Shown piece after piece: positions 46,201 through 57,159 of a stretch of DNA of 64,000 nucleotides. The stretch is from Collybia mongolica (taxonomy: Eukaryota > Basidiomycota > Agaricomycetes > Agaricales > Clitocybaceae): assembly GCA_013420905.1 (NCBI GenBank), contig JAAXNY010000009.1, positions 1,426,001-1,490,000 on the forward strand, given 5' to 3'. Numbering within the stretch: position 1 is the stretch's first letter; each line of letters begins with the position of its first letter. Made by a program: the position numbers and the translations under genes. The notes beneath the pieces were generated by a model that saw only the letters and a program-made list of their open reading frames with translations, was not told the origin of the DNA and did not search any database.

Positions 46201-46341
46201 TTACTGGATTGTTTTTGGATGAAAGTAGTACTAACTCTTCATCCATTGAAAGGTTGAAATGCACTCATTTTTATTTGGATATTTCATCCTCTTATAGATG
46301 TTTAAATTTGTGTGATTCAACATTTAACAATATTCTAATGA

Positions 46342-47257
46342 TTAGTAGGCTTCTGATTCATTCCCTTCCTCATCCTCCTGGTCCTCACCCTCCTGGTCCT
46401 CACCCTTCTGGTCCCCATCCTCTTCCCCCTCATCACTACTATCTACTTCATCCTCATCATGCTCATTTAAGTCAATGTCGACATCCATTTCCTCCTCATC
46501 ATCAGCATTACTGCCCCCTACTGTATTTCCAGTCTCATTTGTATACCCACATTTACGAGCATAGGCGTGTTTGTTCTTCAAATGTGACTTGATAAATTCT
46601 TGAGTGGCCCAGCCATTATGGAATTTTTTGAGGTATGTATGCCGACTTTCGGCCTGAAATAAATTATTTAAATGAGTAACAAAGCAGCAAAGAAAAGACT
46701 TACCACGCGGATGATTTGACTAATGACTACTGTAGGTTGCCTGTGCCAAACAACCGAGTAGTTAAGGCCTGCATCACCAACTAAACTACGAACGCAGCGC
46801 TATTACTTGTAAAAAAAAAGATTGGAGCAAAGGGTTTTAAGAAGTAAAACTTACACGAATGGCCTTGTATAAATCGGAATCATCTTGGAGTTGCATTTCA
46901 GCCTGGAGATTGAATCTGTTCCCTGCGACGCCGTGCGGTGGGCGTGGTATGACATTCTTCTGCTGTTCTTTAGCATGGGCAGCTTTGCGAAGAGCTACGA
47001 GTTCAGCTAGTCACGTTAGTATGGTATAGGAAGTATGCAAAAAAAAAAGTAATACCTTTCATTTTCTTCATTTTTGCTTCCATTGCCATTGCCTCTGATG
47101 TATTTATCCGTGTACCTGGTAAAACAAAATGTAATAATAGGTAACATGTTTCCATTTGAAAATCACAGTATCCACCTTTAACTCTCTGGGATGAGCCCAA
47201 AGACAATGCCACCTTGCAAGATTGCTTCGCTTTTTGAAATGCGGTAGACTTAGCCAT
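46342..47257 (-). CDS. Transposon-associated acidic-tailed protein (five exons)
   Basis: Exons, read leftward: MAKSTAFQKAKQSCKVALSL (47257), INTSEAMAMEAKMKKMKG, then ELVALRKAAHAKEQQKNVIP through QLQDDSDLYKAIR (ends 46856), then SLVGDAGLNYSVVWHRQPTV..., and last the exon ending at 46342 with a long Asp/Glu tail encoded by a CTTCCTCAT/CCTGGTCCT-type repeat. All joins stay in frame. A cysteine- and His-containing patch (SHLKNKHAYARKCGY) precedes the acidic tail. The family was not recognised. A decayed relative of the third exon lies at 56443-56640, so the gene belongs to a repeated element. The acidic tail suggests interaction with basic proteins or activation; inference only. Confidence 0.6.
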
Positions 47258-47616
47258 AGTTTTATGGAAAAGGGTGCGTTGGAGAAAGAGCTGGTGGCAA
47301 AGGTGAAGAAAGGGGAGACCGAGCGAATGAGGAGATGCTGGGAGACACAGAGAAAGAGGGTTCTTTTAAATTTGAGGTGGAGCAGGTTCCGTCCCCAAGG
47401 ACAACAGAACCGAGCTCAAATTAATTCGCACAGGGGATGAAAAAGAAAAAAAAATGGGTTCCGGGCTTTGGGGTGGGCAAAGGGATTTCTATAATCTGAC
47501 TAGCTTTGGATTCCGGATCTATAACTGTACTCGGGTAGAACTGTTGGGGTTTGGGGCATGAGCACAAAATAAAACATATAAAGGACCTTGGAACTCAAAA
47601 AAATAATCACAACGTA

Positions 47617-48209
47617 ATGGCCACTGGCCTCACACCCAACCCTCCAGACACTTCCCCTACCCACTGTGTGCTGCAGAATGATGATGTTTCCGGTCACGTT
47701 GTGGAAAGCACAACGGAATCCGAGACTGAATCAGACTGTGGACCATTTGATTGTGCTTTCTTTGGTCCTTGCTCACCGGAGAATCAACTTGGTCTATTGG
47801 AAAATAGAAACTGGTTTACGGAGCTTTGCAAGTCCGAATCTTCAAGCCATGGATCCAGTATACCCAAGGATAACAGTAAGCAATAATCTAACTCCATGTG
47901 ATGCTGAAGGAAAAACTCTTACCTAGGTGATATTGAGATGGAGGCAGACATAGTCCCTGAAGAGTGTAAGGTGAATATCAGCACTATCAACCCATTGGAG
48001 GGGAAGGTATGTGAATCGACTCACATAACCAGTTTCCAACAGTATCTTATTAATTGACAACAAAGTTTATTATTCAAATCTGTGTCAAAGGTGGCAACTT
48101 AATCAATCCGGTATTCAATTTTAACTTCCAGGAACAAGTAAAGAGCAAAAAACGGAGACGTAAATCGAGTAGAAGGGACGATGAGCAGGGAAAACGGCAA
48201 AAATTATGA
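47617..48209 (+). CDS. Small hypothetical protein with basic C-terminus (three exons)
   Basis: Exon 1 starts MATGLTPNPPDTSPTHCVLQ at 47617 and is Ser/Glu-rich. A donor at about 47876 (GTAAGCAATAA) joins to GDIEMEADIVPEECKV near 47928. A third exon from about 48132 encodes KSKKRRRKSSRRDDEQGKRQ and stops at 48209. Frames join correctly. The C-terminal cluster is a likely bipartite nuclear signal. No family was recognised. It is divergent from the acidic-tailed gene (360 bases apart) and convergent with the Spt5-like gene, whose stop is only 69 bases away. Confidence 0.5.
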
Positions 48210-48277
48210 TGTGTATATACATGTGATGCAGTAGAGTCCCAAAAGGTATATGCAAAATTGAAAGTAATGCCTGTTAA

Positions 48278-51200
48278 TTATTTCGCACGAGTTTTACGAG
48301 CATCCTTTCGAAGAGCAGTCATTAATCCCTCATTTTGTGCCTTTTCTTCTTTGGTTTCATGGCCAATGCAGAGTACATCAGGGCTTAGTTCCAAATGATC
48401 CCCCAAAAGTGTTTCATGGCCTCCCTCAGTCCGGTTGATGATGGCCAATATCATAATTGGCTGGCCATTCTCGTAACAATGGTGAATTCGGTGGACATAT
48501 TGGCCCAGGTGGTCACCTTCAACTACGACCAACAATCCGTTATCATGTGTAGGATTGGGACATTTTGGTGTGAGGTCTCCTGGAGGCAAGGATCCTGATG
48601 TCTTGTAGTGGTTGAACCGGACTGATAATGCTCCCTCTATCCGCACTATGGAGACCACCATTTCTTTACCTTGATATTGCCCACCTGTAACCAACACCTT
48701 TAATTTAATATCAATAAGCCGTGGATCTAATAATGGGTGAGCAGGTCCCTGCTGTTGTGATATAGTTGGTGGAGGGGAGGCTTGAGAGGAGGATCCTACA
48801 TCAGGCGTTCGAGATGAGGGGTTCCAGGCCGGCGTCAAGTGGTGAAAGTCAGGCATGGGCGTGCTACCCCCCACTGCTGCAGTAGTGGCAGCCGCGGCAG
48901 GTTCCTGGGGAGGGGGGAATTTGGCAACATGGCCTGGGAGGGGGACAAATAATTTGTTCTTGGGTGGGGTGAATTCGTTTAATCTGAGGCGAGACCTTGG
49001 GGGAGAAATTAACTCATAATGGATATGAAGAAGAATATAATATTTACGAAGATTCTACAACATCATCGTAGTCCAGAACTTTGCCACTGAATGGATGTGC
49101 AGGATTCAAGTGAATAAATTGAACAGTTACTCGGAGTCCACTGAGTGTAGTTTTCGAGAGTTGAACATCTTTGATTACTGCACGAGAACCCTTCATTGCA
49201 TGTCCTGTTTTGATGACCAAAACCTCAAGCCCTATCCAGGGAACTTCCTCACGTCTAATTGGGACAGTTGGTATGTTACTCAATGTTGGTGGTTGACTGT
49301 GGAGTATTATTGGAGGGTCAACTACTTTCACCCAGTTCCTATGGACTTCGAGTGGCTGTTTAAAAGTAAATTACAACGTGACTGGCATAATATCTTAAGT
49401 TTTTACCTTGAGGGAGTTTGGACTGATGTAACTCTGCGGTCCTTGTGTTTCAAGACATTTGACAATGTAGACATATTCCTCCGTCACCTCAACTACCCAT
49501 CCCTTTTCCCCTTGGAGAGCCCCACTGATTACTTCTGCGAAATGGCCATGAGCGATGTACTTCCACATATTGGACCACAGGACCATGTGTAAACCCTCCC
49601 CCATTTCTAGTTCCACCTCTGCCGAATCAATACCGACAGACTGGATGATACCCCTCTTAGAGGATTCCTTTATGACCACCTGTTTGCCTTCAAAAAATTG
49701 CCATTCTGAAGGGCATGGGAATCGCGCGCTTTTGATTTCAGGGTGAGGACAGCATAGAAACAAGTCCATCATCTTGCTTTGTAAGGAAACAGGGACACAC
49801 GATACCAAACCAAAGCCATAAGTTCTGCGTTCAAGGAAAAATTCAAATTTGCGACCAAAAGCAGCAAAATGGCCCATAGTTTTGCTGTTGACGATAGTGA
49901 CTCTGGGGTGAGTTTTGATGATTTGGTCCCATTTTTCATCGTCAAACAAACCCGGCTCAGAGCGGAGGGTACCTCGTTTCCTTTTCTTGGAGGAATCTCC
50001 ATCTTGAAGGGGAGGGAGGCGAGGTAACAGCAGGACTTCCAGTTTTCCCCAATTCTCTACTGAGGAAACATATCCTACATCCCCTTTGTAGAGCCCCCTA
50101 CAAATCGTGACCCAACCTCCAGCAGAAGGGGTCTCTTCAGAATGCCTTAAATTCAACAGAGACACCCATTCCCCCAGCTTCACCCCCATAATACCATCCC
50201 AAGGGCGAAAAATTGAGGGTGATGATTTTAGAAGGGCTAAAAGGTCGGCATTCATTGTGCCCTCGATGTAGAACCAGCCATGTATGGAATCTTGACAAAA
50301 TGCTGATCTGAGCTGATGTCGAGAGTCTGTATTATTGAGGAGAAAGGAAATGGTGTCTCTTTCCCTCCCCTCCTAGAATACATTGCGTCAAGTCTCAGTC
50401 ATAGTATCAGTAAGATGCAGGTACTGATGCTCACCACACAACGGACTCTCATTAATGGGCTGTCTTCGCCTGTTGGAAGTCGTTCCACATCCAGACCAGG
50501 GTGTCTTGAAAGGCCTTCATTGACTGGGGGTTGTTCCTTGTCCGGATCACGGGGTTTTGGCGTGCCTTCATCAGAAAAGTATCCGTTTGCAAGGCAATAA
50601 TAATAGTCATCTTCATCATTCCCCTCCATATCGCTGTCCCCGTCCGACTCCTCCTCACGACTTGCCCGTGATCGTCTCATTATCCCATGAATAAATTTAT
50701 CAAATTTGTCATCATTGTTGAGAGGGCTGTTGGCAGAAGTTGATGGTCTTGGTGCACTGCCTGACTGCCCATTGTCCTCGTTGACCTCATCGTCAATGAA
50801 GTCATCTGTAAAACGGGTTGGTATTAACGTGCTTTGAATCTGAATGGGTAGATTGGCATACCGAGTCCCGGCTCCTCTCCAAAGAGATTGTCCTCCCCCT
50901 CGTTGTCCACCTGTGCTTCGAGGTCAATGAAGCGGTGTACCATGTTGCGGACATCATCGGGCATGGTCTTGTCCTGCATACCAGTGATGTCCTTAGGTTT
51001 CCTGTAGGATCATTATTAGCTTTTATTAATGTTCTTAATGAAGTCTTATAGTTTTGTATTGGAATTCAATTAACTACTACAAATTCTACTATACTAATCG
51101 TAATCTATCAAGAAAAAGTACTTACAACGAGGGGGAGGGGGCCAACGGGCGATGGTTGTGGTACAAGAGCAAGAGGGAAAGTGTGCGAAAGCGGGCTGCC

Positions 51201-51320
51201 AACACATGATACAGCTTGGAATGTTCAGCCGTCAGGCATCTTGGTCAATAAGGCCATGTGATCAAATCGGGCATCTCAGTCATATCACTCTTATACAATG
51301 TGACTCGGATTTCTCAGGTA
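48278..51320 (-). CDS. Spt5-like protein (acidic N-terminus, NGN-like and KOW segments) of the CACTA-like element
   Basis: Resembles a diverged copy of transcription elongation factor Spt5. Reading leftward: a first exon in the inverted repeat near 51320-51125 (CLTAEHSKLYHVLAARFR), then RFIDLEAQVDNEGEDNLFGE and DDFIDDEVNEDNG, the acidic Spt5-type start. Next comes MRVRC joined to GRERDTISFLLN and SRHQLRSAFCQDSIHGWFYI, which fits an NGN domain. KOW-like segments follow: GLYKGDVGYVSSVENWGKLE and GKQVVIKESSKRGIIQSVG. A Pro/Ser-rich linker and two more KOW-like parts (KVLVTGGQYQGKEMVV; LVVVEGDHLGQYVHRIHH) lead to the stop at 48278. The true Spt5 C-terminal repeats are absent. The exact start is uncertain. 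A decayed second copy of the 5' end at 56640-57150 shows it is repeated. Confidence 0.68.
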
Positions 51321-51465
51321 ACGATTTAGCCGTAAAGGCCCGATGCCCGAGATGCCTGACGGCTGAACATTCCGAGCCGTATCATGTGCTGGCAGCCTGC
51401 TTTCACATGCTTTCCCCTTTGCTCCCGTACCACAACCATCGCCCACCGCAACTTCTGCCCAGCCT
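51150..51465. repeat. Inverted repeat of the same exon, divergent around a short centre
   Basis: Left arm (about 51150-51250) and right arm (about 51345-51440) are inverted copies with roughly 85 percent identity by eye, separated by about 90 bases. Both arms encode the same peptide outward from the centre: leftward CLTAEHSKLYHVLAARFR and rightward CLTAEHSEPYHVLAACFH, each ending in YHNHRP. A related single copy is at 57040-57130. The arrangement places two divergent transcription units head to head. Confidence 0.75.
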
Positions 51466-51812
51466 CCTGGCCCCTTCCCCAGCCTCCCTCCTCAGTATTT
51501 CGGTAAGTAAAAGACATTTTTTAGTATATAGTATATAGTAGTTCTATACAAATGTAGTCAGTATGTTATAAGTACTCAATATTGAATACAATATAAGATT
51601 TCGCAACCTGAGCTAAAAATAAAGAAGCTAATGATCCATTGTAAATAGGTGAACTAGGACTGTTGCCGCAGGCACAACGTGCGCAACGCCCCATGTTTCA
51701 TAAGACTGAGGAGGTCATTGCGGCTTTGTAGGGGCCTCGAGACCTGGTGCGTACACATTTGCCTCATTTACATACCAACTTATATATTTTACTCTCCAGG
51801 TGAACGCGCATT

Positions 51813-54800
51813 ATGGGCGGTAAGACAGTGCTTTGTGCATGTGGCTGCGCCAAAAGGGTCAACTCCAGGACTGAGAGCCGGCACTTGAAAGGGAAAGGGC
51901 ACTCTCACCTCACGTCAAAAATCCTATCGCAGAAGCGGTCTCTTATCCAGAGCCTCAACCAGGAAGATCAGCCCCAACGGAAAACGTCGTCCTGTCCCCA
52001 TCCCAAGCATAAAGTTATTGGATCCACCCCCCACCCACGAGCCCAACTAGCAAAGAAACCGGCCCCTAGTTCTACAAAGGGCAACGCCTCTTTCGGCTCT
52101 CAAAATAATGCAGAAGAAATTATTGATAATTTGACAGGCAAGGCAGGACCATCTGGATTTCATGACAGCTCTCCCGATCCACCATTGGCGCCATCCTTAC
52201 CTCCATTGGAGGATTGCTCAAACAAATATGGCTTGTCCAACTTACGCCGCTCTTCTCGCATTGCAGGACATATCAATCAGCTCAGCCAGCAACGGTGGGG
52301 GCTTAATTCAAGACAACGATTTACTGTTGATGAGGATGATGGGGATAGCAACGACGACGAGATTGGATCTGGAGAAGACAAAGGCAACGACAATATGGGG
52401 GGGGACTTCAACAGTTCCAACGAAGACTTTGGGGAAGACAGTGATGGATTTGAAATGCCAATCGCGGAGGCAAGCCAGGCAGGAATCTCAGTATGGGATC
52501 TCCTTGGGGAGGGATTTATGAAGGAAGTCTCGCAATTAGGTATGTACATTGTTATCATTATGTGCATCATATTAACTAGTTTACAGACCAAATGCTAGAT
52601 ATGAGTGATATGAAGCTCATCCAGTTCTTTGCCCTGAAAGTTCAAGATGGCCTAACAGATAGAACGTTCCAGAAAATCCGCTATATAACTTCAACAGAAT
52701 CGCTGAAGAATACACAGAAACGTATTCAGTTTCTCTCTGGTTTTCAGCCTGTATGCTATGACTGCTGTCATTCATCTTGTGTCTGCTACACTGGCCCATA
52801 CGAAGCCCTCAAACAATGCCCTAAATGTAATTCTGACCGCTATAAATCTGATGGGACAACACCCTATTCATATCTAGAGTATCTCCCTATTATTCCCCAA
52901 CTCCGTGCAATGCTTGGAAATTTCTCGTATGCTCGAAAAATGCAGTATCGATCCAATCACAAACATGACCCAAGAAAAATGACAGATATCTTTGACAGCA
53001 CCCATTATCAACTACTCCAGAAGACATTCGTTACAATTGGTGACAAAGAACTTCCAGAGTGGTTTTTTTCTGATCCTCGTGATATTGCACTTGGGTTATC
53101 TACAGACGGCTTTGGTCCTTTCAAGCGCCGTACCAAGACAGCATGGCCTATAATCATGTTTAATTATAACCTCCCTCCTGAGGAACGCTTTCTCAAGGAT
53201 AACATAATTCGTCTAGGGACTATTTCCAGGGCCCAAAAAGCCTGACGACGCAGATTCATTTTTTTGGCCTGTAGTTCAGGAGCTTCTGCAGCTCAAGATT
53301 GGGGTTTCAGCCTTCGATGGAATCAGCAAAGAAATCTTCCTACTTCATGCTCACCTCATCGTCGTCTTTGGCGATATTCCTGCAATGTCAATGCTCATGC
53401 GCATGAAGGGCCACAATGCAATATATCCATGCCGAATGTGTACTATTCGGGGAGTTCGCATTCCCTTTTCATGAAAAACAACACACTACATTCCATTGCG
53501 ACGAAATGGCTTTCCAGACCCTCAACAACAATATCATGCATCCACACTTCCACTACGAGACCATGCAACATTCTTAAGACAAGCAAAGAAGGTCCAATAT
53601 GCCTCGAACACTGCAGAATCTGAACGCCTTGCTACTAAATATGGTGTCAAAGGCATTCCACTACTCAGTACTTTGAGTTCCCTCTCTTTTCCAGTCTCAT
53701 TTCCCTATGACTTTATGCACCTTATATGGTCCAATCTCATTCCAAATCTGATTTCCCTGTGGACTGGAAATTACAAAGATCTTTCCCATGATGGTGCAGG
53801 CTATGTGTTAGCACCAACTGTATGGGAAGCTATTGGTCAGGCCACAGCAAAGGCTGGGGATACAATTCCTGCAGCATTTGGTTCAAGGGTCCCAAATATT
53901 GCATCAGAAAAGGCACAGATGATTGCTGAAACCTATTCAATCTGGACTTTATATATTGCACCAACTCTCCTTAAAGGACGATTTACAAGTCCGCAATATT
54001 ATACACACTTTATTAAATTAGTTAGGTTATTAAACCTTTGCCTTCAATTTGAGATTACTCAGGATCAAGTTGATGAACTTGAAAGGGGTTTTAATAGCTG
54101 GGTTGAGAAATATGAAGAGCAAGTATTTTGATATATATTTAATTTTGAACATGATCTGATGATTTTTCAGGTTGTACTATAACCATGATCCAATGCGGGT
54201 ATCTACATGTCCTCTAACCATCCATGCCCTTCTACATATTGCACCAACTATTAGGGCTATGGGACCAGTCTGGGCATATTGGGCATTTCCAATGGAACGT
54301 TATTGTGGTGACCTCCTCCACCACATTAAAAGTCGAAGGTTCCCCTATCCAAACATCAATAGCTATGTTACTTCTTGTGCTCATTTAACACAAATAACTC
54401 TCCTCTATGACTTGCATGGAAAGCTTGACCTCCTCCCCCCTAAATCTGATGAGAGGAACATCAGTTTTCCCCTATGTATGTTTCCCATCATAATCAAGTA
54501 CTTATATACTCATTAGCTTGATTTAGACCCATTACATATTTTCACCCCATTCAAGGGACTAATATGTCTCCCCACTCCCCTGTGGAAAGTACTTACAGCA
54601 ACACTAGCTACTCGATTCAGTAAACCTGCATCACTTATCAGGAAACTTATACCTCAGGATACCAAATTTATCCAATATGGCCGGATGCATCATCTAGAAG
54701 GAGGTGATACAATACAAGCATGTGAAATTATTCCACTTAGATCAGACAGCCGGGATATGTCATATGTCCAGGTAGGTTTCTTTCTAAAATGCTCAATGCA

Positions 54801-55170
54801 TATTGCTAACTTATCTTAGTACCAGCTTGAAGTTGATAAGTTTGCTCATCAGAGACATCGAACACCTGTGTTTGAGCTTCAAGACTTCTATGGACAAGTC
54901 CTTCGCCTGCTTATAGTTACAGTTCCTGCATCTCCTAAAAATGGTATTGAAGCAGGTTCATTTGTCTATGCAAGTATCAAACAGGCCAAACTATTAGACA
55001 TAGCTACTAATACCCATCATAAAATCATCTATTACAAAGATTTGGGGGCAACAGAATTTGTTGATATTGATCAAGTACAATGTTTAATTGGTCGGATTAA
55101 AGACCGTGGCAAATGGGCACTTATTGACCGAAGCCAATTATTGACTCAAGTACATAGTATGGACCAATAG
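51813..55170 (+). pseudogene. TNP2-type CACTA transposase, disrupted
   Basis: N-terminus MGGKTVLCACGCAKRVNSRT, then a charged linker, then a cysteine cluster (CYDCCHSSCVCY...CPKC) and the transposase core: STDGFGPFKRRTKTAWPIIM, PGPKKPDDADSFFWPVVQEL, YPCRMCTIRGVRIP and FPYDFMHLIWSNLIPNLISL, typical of the Transposase_21/TNP2 family. Exon joins are visible near 52540/52588 and 54130/54170. Two lesions are seen: an extra T in the run at 53223-53225 shifts frame just before PGPKKP, and a TGA at 53472-53474 interrupts after VRIPFS. A further phase problem occurs near 54520. The C-terminal part (RTPVFELQDFYGQVLRLLIV) ends at 55170. The enzyme is probably inactive here. Confidence 0.85.
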
Positions 55171-55269
55171 TACTGGTCACATATATATATATAGATCAAT
55201 TAACACAGTCATTTTATACTACATATAACACTCCATTCTAATCTAACCAAAATCTCAATTTCTTCTTTT

Positions 55270-55660
55270 CTAAATGATTCATCTAAGGCAGTAAAGTCAT
55301 CCCATAAACCCACTATTTGTGGGATGAAACACCTTCTATGCTGAACTTAAATCATCCCACATATTCCACCTTTTATGGGATGAAAGTTCACTCTCTAATA
55401 GATTAAAATGATCTAATAAAACCCACCCATTATAGGATGAAATTCCACTCTTTTTCACTGGATTAAAATTGTCCCATATAATTCACCTCTAATGGGATGA
55501 AAGTTCACACCACTAAGGGATGAAAATTTCTGAAATTATAAGAGCAGAAATTCATCCTCTCAAGGGATGAAATATCTGGGATGAAGTTTCATCCCAATTT
55601 CATACCCTTTAGATTCATCCACTAAACTTAGGAAATGCTGCTTTCATCCATTAAGTGGGG
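55270..55660. repeat. Palindromic GGATGAAA/TTTCATCC array, right subterminal
   Basis: At least ten occurrences of GGGATGAAA, TTCATCC, TCATCCCA and related words in both orientations, about 20-50 bases apart, between the transposase stop and the CACTGTG terminus. Similar text is at 58195-58440, directly before the second copy of the same terminus. Confidence 0.75.
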
Positions 55661-55693
55661 GAAAAACCTCCCCCACCAGGTGCACAGTGTTAT

Positions 55694-56456
55694 ATGGGGC
55701 CATTTGGGTAAGTTTTCTCATTACTAATCTCAATACATGATTCTAACAACTCACAGTGTTGCGTTTGCAGTCTGGTTGGTAATGCTGGTGATCAGGAACT
55801 TCAGAATGAGGGATATGAATCAGTGGTATACTAGTTGATAGAGCATTCAAATTACAATACCTTAGATCTTATGGATGTTAAACCTTAACTGTACAAAATG
55901 GATGAAGTGTGTTTATTGATAACAGGGAAGAAAGAATGAATACAAATTTAAGTGATATAAATAGCATGAACTTAATCCCCACAAAAGCTATTATTCTCAC
56001 CTGTAATAGTATGAAATTCATCCCTACAAAGGCTATTATTTTCACCTATCATGGTATGAAATTCATCCCATAGCCTTAAAAATTTATAGTAATGTTACCC
56101 CAAAAAACATTGCTATTTTTGCCCATCAAGGTATTAAATTAATCCCATATTGGTAGGAATCACCTCCCACAATGGTTGTTTTTTCCACCTATGGTAGAAT
56201 GAAATTCATCCCATAGCCTCAACAATCAGGGGTATGAATACAGACAAATTTCATATGAAATTCATCCACTAAATCATACCTTAAGGGGGGGTTTTTCCTC
56301 CTTTTTTTCCCTCCACAGAGGGTGTTTTCATACATCTTTGGGATGAAATTCATTATATTGTGTAATTATTGGGTGGATGAAATTCATATAATGAGATTTG
56401 TTAGAATTATGTATTGAGATTAGTAATGAGAAAACTTACCCAAATGGCCCCATATA
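55694..56456. repeat. 60-base inverted repeat flanking a second palindromic array
   Basis: 55694-55754 and 56397-56456 are inverted copies (words TATATGGGGCCATTTGGGTA and its complement). Each copy holds a 5' splice site of the acidic-protein gene (exon end, then GTAAG). The enclosed 640 bases contain words such as GAAATTCATCCC in many copies from 55960 to 56360. Confidence 0.75.
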
Positions 56457-57159
56457 AATCCTTGTCATCCTGAAGCTGCACCTGGAGACAGAACCCATTT
56501 CCAGTGATGCCACACAGTGGGTATGGAATAGGACTCCCTACTTTTTCTTTAGCATGAACAACTTTACCTAAGGTGGTGAGTTCGGCTGGTCAGATTAGTA
56601 TAATAAAGATAAAAAAAAATAAAGTAATGGGCGGAAGTTGTTGGTCTTCGTTCATGCACTATCAGACTGCCCATTGTCCTTGTTGACCTCATTGTAATGA
56701 AGTCATCTGTAAAATGGGTCAATGTTAATGTGCTTTGGATTAGATTGGATAGACAGACATACTGAGACCCCCTCATTGTCCACCTGCACTTTGAGGTCAA
56801 CAAAGTGGTGTACCATGTTGAGGACATTGTCAGGCATGGTCTTGTCCTGCATACCAATGACGTCCTTAGGTTTCCTGTAGGATCATTATTAGCATTTAAT
56901 AATATTCTTAACAAAGCCTTATAGTTTGTATTGGAATTCAAATGACTACTACAAGTATTACTATACAAATTGTAATCTATCAATGAAGAGTGCTTACTAC
57001 GAGGGGGAGGATGGGAGGCAGCCAACATGCAATGGTGGTGGTACGAGAGCAAGAGGAAAAGCATGTGAAAGTGGCTGCCAACGCATGATATAGCTTGGAA
57101 TGTTCAGCCATCAGGCATCTCAGTCAATGGGGCCCTGTGATCAAATCTGGGAATGCTGA

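Larger units (their letters stand above)
45673..55689 (+). mobile_element. Putative composite CACTA-like DNA transposon (about 10 kb) with four genes
   Basis: The right end reads CCAGGTGCACAGTG (55676-55689), which is CACTGTGCACCTGG inverted. The left end CACTGTGAAACTG (45673) shares CACTGTG...CTG. Next to both ends are arrays of a short palindrome (GGATGAAATTCATCC type), like the subterminal repeats of CACTA elements. Inside, in order, are an acidic-protein gene (-), a small basic-tailed gene (+), an Spt5-like gene (-) and a TNP2 transposase (+). The matching 3-base target duplication expected for CACTA was not found (TAA left, TTA right), so the left boundary is uncertain. The same right terminus ends a shortened relative at 58491, which supports mobility of the family. 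Confidence 0.55.
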
